This document shows positions 57,830 to 64,000 of a stretch of 64,000 nt of DNA, in pieces (position 1 is the stretch's first letter; each line of letters opens with the position of its first letter). Under the pieces are notes generated by a model, which saw only the letters and a program-made list of their open reading frames with translations, was not told the DNA's origin and did not search any database. The DNA is from Burkholderia pyrrocinia (GTDB lineage: Bacteria; Pseudomonadota; Gammaproteobacteria; Burkholderiales; Burkholderiaceae). The stretch lies in contig NZ_CP070977.1 of the NCBI RefSeq assembly GCF_018417535.1, positions 3,472,001 through 3,536,000 on the forward strand. The letters run 5' to 3'. Both the position numbers and the translations under genes were made by a program.

Positions 57830-58564
57830 ATGGAAACCGGCTGGTCCGAACTGGCGCCCGATCCGCTCAACGACACGCCGCTTTATCTGCAGCTCGCCCG
57901 CAACCTGGCGAGCGCGATTCACGGCGGCGCGTGGCGGGCCGGGGAGGCGCTGCCGTCGGAGCGGTTGCTGTCGGTGTCGGTCGGCGTATCGCGGATCACG
58001 GCTCGCCGCGCACTCGCGCTGCTGGTCGAGCAGGGGCTGATCACGCGGGCGCGCGGTGCGGGCAGTTTCATCACGCCGCGCGTCGCCGATCCGCTGTCGC
58101 GCCTGGTCGGCTTCACCGCGAAGATGCAGCAGCGCGGCTTCATGCCCGATTCGGTGTGGCTGTCGCGCAGGCTGCGCGCCGCGAACCGCGACGAGATCAC
58201 GCATCTCGGCCTCGCGCCGGGTGCGACGGTTGCGCGGCTCGAACGGCTGCGCCGCGCGGACGGCATCGTGATGGCCGTCGAGCATTCGACGCTGCCGGCC
58301 GCGGTGGTGCCCGATCCGCAGGCGCTCGGCGCGTCGCTGTACGAATACCTCGAAGCGCGCGGCATGGTCGTCGTGCGTGCGCTGCAGCACTTTCGCGCGG
58401 TGAACGCGACGCGCGAGATCGCGAAATGGATGGCGGTGAAGCCGGGCGCGGCGCTCCTCGTGATCACGCGCATCGGCTACGGTGCCGACCAGCGCGCGAT
58501 CGAAGTGACCGAATCGTATTGCCGCGACGACTATTACGACTTCGTCGCCGAACTGAAACGCTGA
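57830..58564 (+). CDS. GntR/HutC-family regulator of N-acetylglucosamine genes (NagR-like)
   Basis: The 244-residue protein has an N-terminal GntR winged helix (TPLYLQLARNLASAIHGGAW, LPSERLLSVSVGVSRITARR) and a UTRA effector domain (RLVGFTAKMQQRGFMPDSVW, DQRAIEVTESYCRDDYYDFV). In its homologues the effector is glucosamine-6-phosphate or GlcNAc-6-phosphate. It heads the nag operon behind the operator and presumably represses it and itself. Confidence 0.92.
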   Translation: METGWSELAPDPLNDTPLYLQLARNLASAIHGGAWRAGEALPSERLLSVSVGVSRITARRALALLVEQGLITRARGAGSFITPRVADPLSRLVGFTAKMQQRGFMPDSVWLSRRLRAANRDEITHLGLAPGATVARLERLRRADGIVMAVEHSTLPAAVVPDPQALGASLYEYLEARGMVVVRALQHFRAVNATREIAKWMAVKPGAALLVITRIGYGADQRAIEVTESYCRDDYYDFVAELKR

Positions 58565-58662
58565 CGCGCGAGACTGCCCGCGCGTGACATGCGCGAAGCA
58601 ACGACACGGATTTGCAAATCACGACGCGGATGCCCGCGTCACCAGATCATCAAGAGAACGTC

Positions 58663-59766
58663 ATGCTGACTGGAAACATCCTCACCCCCGACGGCTGGAT
58701 TCACGGTTCGCTCGATAGCGAGAACGGCCGCATCACCACGCTCGACGGTACGCCCGCCGATCCCGCGAAGAACGACGCGCCGTACATCCTGCCCGGCTTC
58801 ATCGACCTGCACGTGCACGGCGGCGGCGGCGCCGACGTGATGGAAGGCGGCGACGCGATCGAGACGATCGCCCGCACGCACGCGCAATTCGGCACGACGA
58901 GCCTGCTCGCGACGACGATGACCGCGCCGCGCGACGAACTGATGAAAGTCGTCGGCAACCTCGGCAGCGTTGCGCGCACCCGCACGCCGGGCGGCGCGCG
59001 CGTGCTCGGCGTGCACCTCGAAGGCCCGTACATCAACCCCGGCAAGCTCGGCGCGCAGCCCGACGCGGCCGTGTCGGCCGTGCTCGACGAAGTGCTGAAG
59101 TACCTGTCGATCGCGCCGATCCGCGTCGTCACGCTCGCGCCGGAAATCGCCGGCCACATCGAGATCATCGGCGAGATGGCCGCGCGCGGCGTGCGCGTGC
59201 AGCTCGGCCACTCGCTCGCGACCTACGACGATGCCGTCGCCGCGCTCAAGCACGGCGCATGCGGCTTCACGCACCTGTTCAACGCGATGTCGCCGCTGCA
59301 TCACCGCAACCCGGGCCTGGTGGGCGCGGCGCTTGCGCATGCCGAATACGCGGAAATCATTCCCGACCTGCTGCACGTGCACCCGGGCGCGATTCGTGCG
59401 GCGCTGCGCGCGATCCCGCGCCTGTACGTCGTGACCGACAGCACGTCCGCAACCGGCATGCCCGACGGCGAATACCGGCTCGGCAGCCAGCACGTGACGA
59501 AGTGCCTCGGCGGCGTGCGGCTGGCCGACGGCACGCTCGCCGGCAGCACGCTGACGATGGACCAGGCGTTGCGCAACCTCGTGTCGCTCGGCCTGCCGAT
59601 CGCCGACGTGTCGAACCGGATGTCGCGCTATGCGGCCGACTACCTCGGCATCGCCGATCGCGGCCGCCTCGAACGCGGCGCATGGGCCGACCTCGCGGTG
59701 TTCGATCGCGACCTGAACCTCACCGCGACCTATGTCGAAGGAGAATCGATTGTCGAATATGCTTAA
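58663..59766 (+). CDS. nagA: N-acetylglucosamine-6-phosphate deacetylase
   Basis: The 367-residue amidohydrolase has the metal loop LPGFIDLHVHGGGGADVMEG, GVHLEGPYINPGKLGAQ, the metal-ligand FTHLFNAMSPLHHRNPGLVG, and catalytic Asp in VVTDSTSATGMPDGEY. It deacetylates GlcNAc-6-P to glucosamine-6-P. ATG at 58663 is preferred over a TTG at 58612. Its last 17 bp overlap the next gene. Confidence 0.95.
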   Translation: MLTGNILTPDGWIHGSLDSENGRITTLDGTPADPAKNDAPYILPGFIDLHVHGGGGADVMEGGDAIETIARTHAQFGTTSLLATTMTAPRDELMKVVGNLGSVARTRTPGGARVLGVHLEGPYINPGKLGAQPDAAVSAVLDEVLKYLSIAPIRVVTLAPEIAGHIEIIGEMAARGVRVQLGHSLATYDDAVAALKHGACGFTHLFNAMSPLHHRNPGLVGAALAHAEYAEIIPDLLHVHPGAIRAALRAIPRLYVVTDSTSATGMPDGEYRLGSQHVTKCLGGVRLADGTLAGSTLTMDQALRNLVSLGLPIADVSNRMSRYAADYLGIADRGRLERGAWADLAVFDRDLNLTATYVEGESIVEYA

Positions 59767-60766
59767 GGAAGCGCGCGAGTCCGCCCAGGTCGTCGCCGCG
59801 CAAATCGCCGACACCACGCGCGTCGAAGCGCTCGCCGGCCAATTGCTCGATCACCCGCCGGCCGTTGCGCTGACGGTCGCGCGCGGCAGCTCGGATCACG
59901 CCGCGAGCTATTTCGCGAGCCTGACGATGAGCCGCCTCGGCGTGCCGGTCGCGTCGCTGCCGATGTCGGTCGCGACGCTGCAGCAGGCGCCGCTGAAGGT
60001 GCAGGATCAACTCGCGATCGCCTTCTCCCAGTCGGGCAAGAGCCCCGACCTCGTCAACACGATGGCCGCGCTGCGCGAAGCCGGCGCGCGCACCGTCGCC
60101 GCCGTGAACGTGCTGCCGTCGCCGCTCGCCGATGCGTGCGAGCACCAGTTGCCGCTGCTCGCCGGCCCCGAACTGTCGGTCGCCGCGACGAAGAGCTATA
60201 TCGCGATGCTGTCGCTGTCCGCGCAGATCGTCGCCTACTGGCAGCGCGACGCCGCGCTGACGACCGCGCTGCGCGGCCTGCCCGACGTGCTCGCGCAGGC
60301 TGGCCGGCTCGACTGGTCGCAGGCCGTTGCCGCGCTTGCGGGCATCGAGCGGATGATCGTCATCGGCCGCGGCCTTGGTCTCGCGATCGCGCAGGAAGCC
60401 GCGCTTAAGCTGAAGGAAACGTCCGGCATCCAGGCCGAGGCGTTCTCGAGCGCCGAAGTCCGTCACGGCCCGATGGAGTTGATCGACCGCGACTATCCGC
60501 TGCTCGTGTTCGCACCGCCGGGGCCCGAGCAGGCCGGCCTGCTGCAGCTCGCGCAAGACATGCGCGCACGCGGCGCCGCCGTGCTGCTCGCGGCGCCCGC
60601 CGGCACGCCCGGCGCGACGTTGCCGCTCGCGCAGTCCGCCCATCCGGCGCTTGACCCGATCGCCGCCATTCTTTCGTTCTACGTGATGGCGGCGGATCTT
60701 GCCGTCGCGCGCGGCCGCAATCCCGACACGCCGCGCCACCTGAACAAAGTCACCGAAACGCACTGA
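59750..60766 (+). CDS. SIS-domain glucosamine-6-phosphate deaminase (NagB-II type)
   Basis: The 338-residue protein has two SIS domains like the isomerase half of GlmS: VARGSSDHAASYFASLTMSR, IAFSQSGKSPDLVNTMAALR, LKLKETSGIQAEAFSSAEVR and the C-terminal HLNKVTETH. It lacks a glutaminase domain. In nag clusters this type replaces NagB and deaminates glucosamine-6-P to fructose-6-P. TTG at 59750 has AAGGAGA at good spacing and overlaps nagA; ATG 59732 and 59759 are alternatives. Confidence 0.9.
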   Translation: MSNMLKEARESAQVVAAQIADTTRVEALAGQLLDHPPAVALTVARGSSDHAASYFASLTMSRLGVPVASLPMSVATLQQAPLKVQDQLAIAFSQSGKSPDLVNTMAALREAGARTVAAVNVLPSPLADACEHQLPLLAGPELSVAATKSYIAMLSLSAQIVAYWQRDAALTTALRGLPDVLAQAGRLDWSQAVAALAGIERMIVIGRGLGLAIAQEAALKLKETSGIQAEAFSSAEVRHGPMELIDRDYPLLVFAPPGPEQAGLLQLAQDMRARGAAVLLAAPAGTPGATLPLAQSAHPALDPIAAILSFYVMAADLAVARGRNPDTPRHLNKVTETH

Positions 60767-60781
60767 TAGCCGAGACAGCCG

Positions 60782-63364
<2,583 letters not shown>

Positions 63365-63453
63365 ACGTCGACGGCAGGCTCGCGACCCGTTTCACTACGA
63401 GACAGCAATTAGGTCAACGACGATTAACGACGAGACAAGGATTGGAGGACTGA

Positions 63454-64000
63454 ATGAACGGGAATCCGTTTCTGAAAATACAGGGCCTGGGCCGGGCACT
63501 GATGCTGCCGATCGCGGTATTGCCGGTCGCCGGCATCCTGCTGCGACTCGGCCAGCCGGACGTGTTCAACATCAAGATGATCGCCGACGCCGGCGGCGCG
63601 ATCTTCGACAACCTGCCGCTGCTGTTCGCGATCGGCGTGGCGGTCGGCTTCGCGAAGGACAACAACGGCGTTGCTGCGCTTGCGGGCGCGATCGGCTACC
63701 TGATCGAAACCGCGATCATGAAGGACATCGACCCCAAGCTGAACATGGGCGTGCTGTCCGGGATCATCGCGGGTGTGGTCGCGGGCTTGCTGTACAACCG
63801 CTACAAGGACATCAAGCTGCCGGACTACCTCGCGTTCTTCGGCGGGAAACGGTTCGTGCCGATCATCACGGGGCTGGCCTGCGTGATACTCGGCATCGTG
63901 TTCGGGTACGTATGGCAGCCGGTCCAGCATGCGATCGACGCGGCCGGCCAGTGGCTGACGACGGCGGGCGCGATCGGTGCGTTCGTGTTCGGCTTCCTGA
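63454..64000 (+). CDS. nagE: PTS N-acetylglucosamine EIICB component (NagE), 5' part
   Basis: Only the first 182 codons are in the window. They encode the start of a glucose-family EIIC domain: FLKIQGLGRALMLPIAVLPV, AGGAIFDNLPLLFAIGVAVG, then several further helices. The ATG follows a strong GGAGG. The rest, with the EIIB domain, should lie beyond base 64000. The substrate (GlcNAc) is deduced from the operon. Confidence 0.93.
   Translation, partial: MNGNPFLKIQGLGRALMLPIAVLPVAGILLRLGQPDVFNIKMIADAGGAIFDNLPLLFAIGVAVGFAKDNNGVAALAGAIGYLIETAIMKDIDPKLNMGVLSGIIAGVVAGLLYNRYKDIKLPDYLAFFGGKRFVPIITGLACVILGIVFGYVWQPVQHAIDAAGQWLTTAGAIGAFVFGFL

Overview
The window reads as ordinary chromosome of a high-GC beta-proteobacterium, almost certainly a Burkholderia of the cepacia-complex type. 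The grounds are by eye: about two-thirds G+C with strong G/C third positions, proteobacterial-type gshA next to gshB and a manX-ptsH-ptsI cluster, an aa3-type oxidase cluster with the small assembly ORF and ctaG, and an EIIA-HPr-EI fusion in a nag cluster. It looks like a main chromosome: housekeeping genes dominate, and I found no insertion sequence, prophage, plasmid gene, CRISPR array, tRNA or rRNA.

Layout. 1-2008: end of an acyl-CoA dehydrogenase gene and a CaiB/BaiF CoA-transferase. 2103-4251: three 49-bp tandem repeats leading into a DUF485-actP acetate-uptake pair. 4252-9372: C4-dicarboxylate module dctA-dctB-dctD, with a sigma-54 promoter, a likely DctD enhancer palindrome, an 11-codon leader ORF and a perfect hairpin before dctA. 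9470-10741: a TlpA-like thioredoxin and a divergent lipoprotein. 11243-15318: a five-gene minus-strand unit (atypical ureohydrolase, polar amino-acid-type ABC importer, IclR regulator). 15467-19828: comM, ubiK, then glnK-amtB behind a second sigma-54 promoter. 20072-25362: gshA, gshB and a manX-ptsH-ptsI phosphorelay with no sugar permease. 25449-33311: moeB, a C-terminal processing protease, gpmA, rhodanese-grxC-secB-gpsA, a macrodomain protein, trmL and comF. 33395-35080: a BioC-like methyltransferase and a DUF2244 protein.

35138-45009 is a complete aa3 cytochrome oxidase locus: coxB (fused to cytochrome c and an OmpA-like domain), ctaD, a 46-residue assembly peptide, ctaG, a DUF2970 protein, ctaE, SURF1, two SCO-like proteins, ctaA and ctaB. 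45154-51864 holds a YciI protein, a chemoreceptor with a likely FliA promoter, an unlinked MetQ-like binding protein, a four-cysteine secreted protein, and a three-gene ABC importer resembling TrpXYZ. 52120-57502 is the SOS mutagenesis cassette imuA-imuB-dnaE2 under a clear LexA box. 57741-64000 is the N-acetylglucosamine PTS cluster (GntR regulator, nagA, SIS-type deaminase, EIIA-HPr-EI fusion, start of nagE) with GntR-type inverted repeats overlapping a strong promoter.

I did not find a convincing wholly new system. The items most worth a second look are the 49-bp repeats with their micro-ORFs, the dctA leader, the ureohydrolase lacking two canonical active-site residues next to its own importer, and the CoxB fusion.
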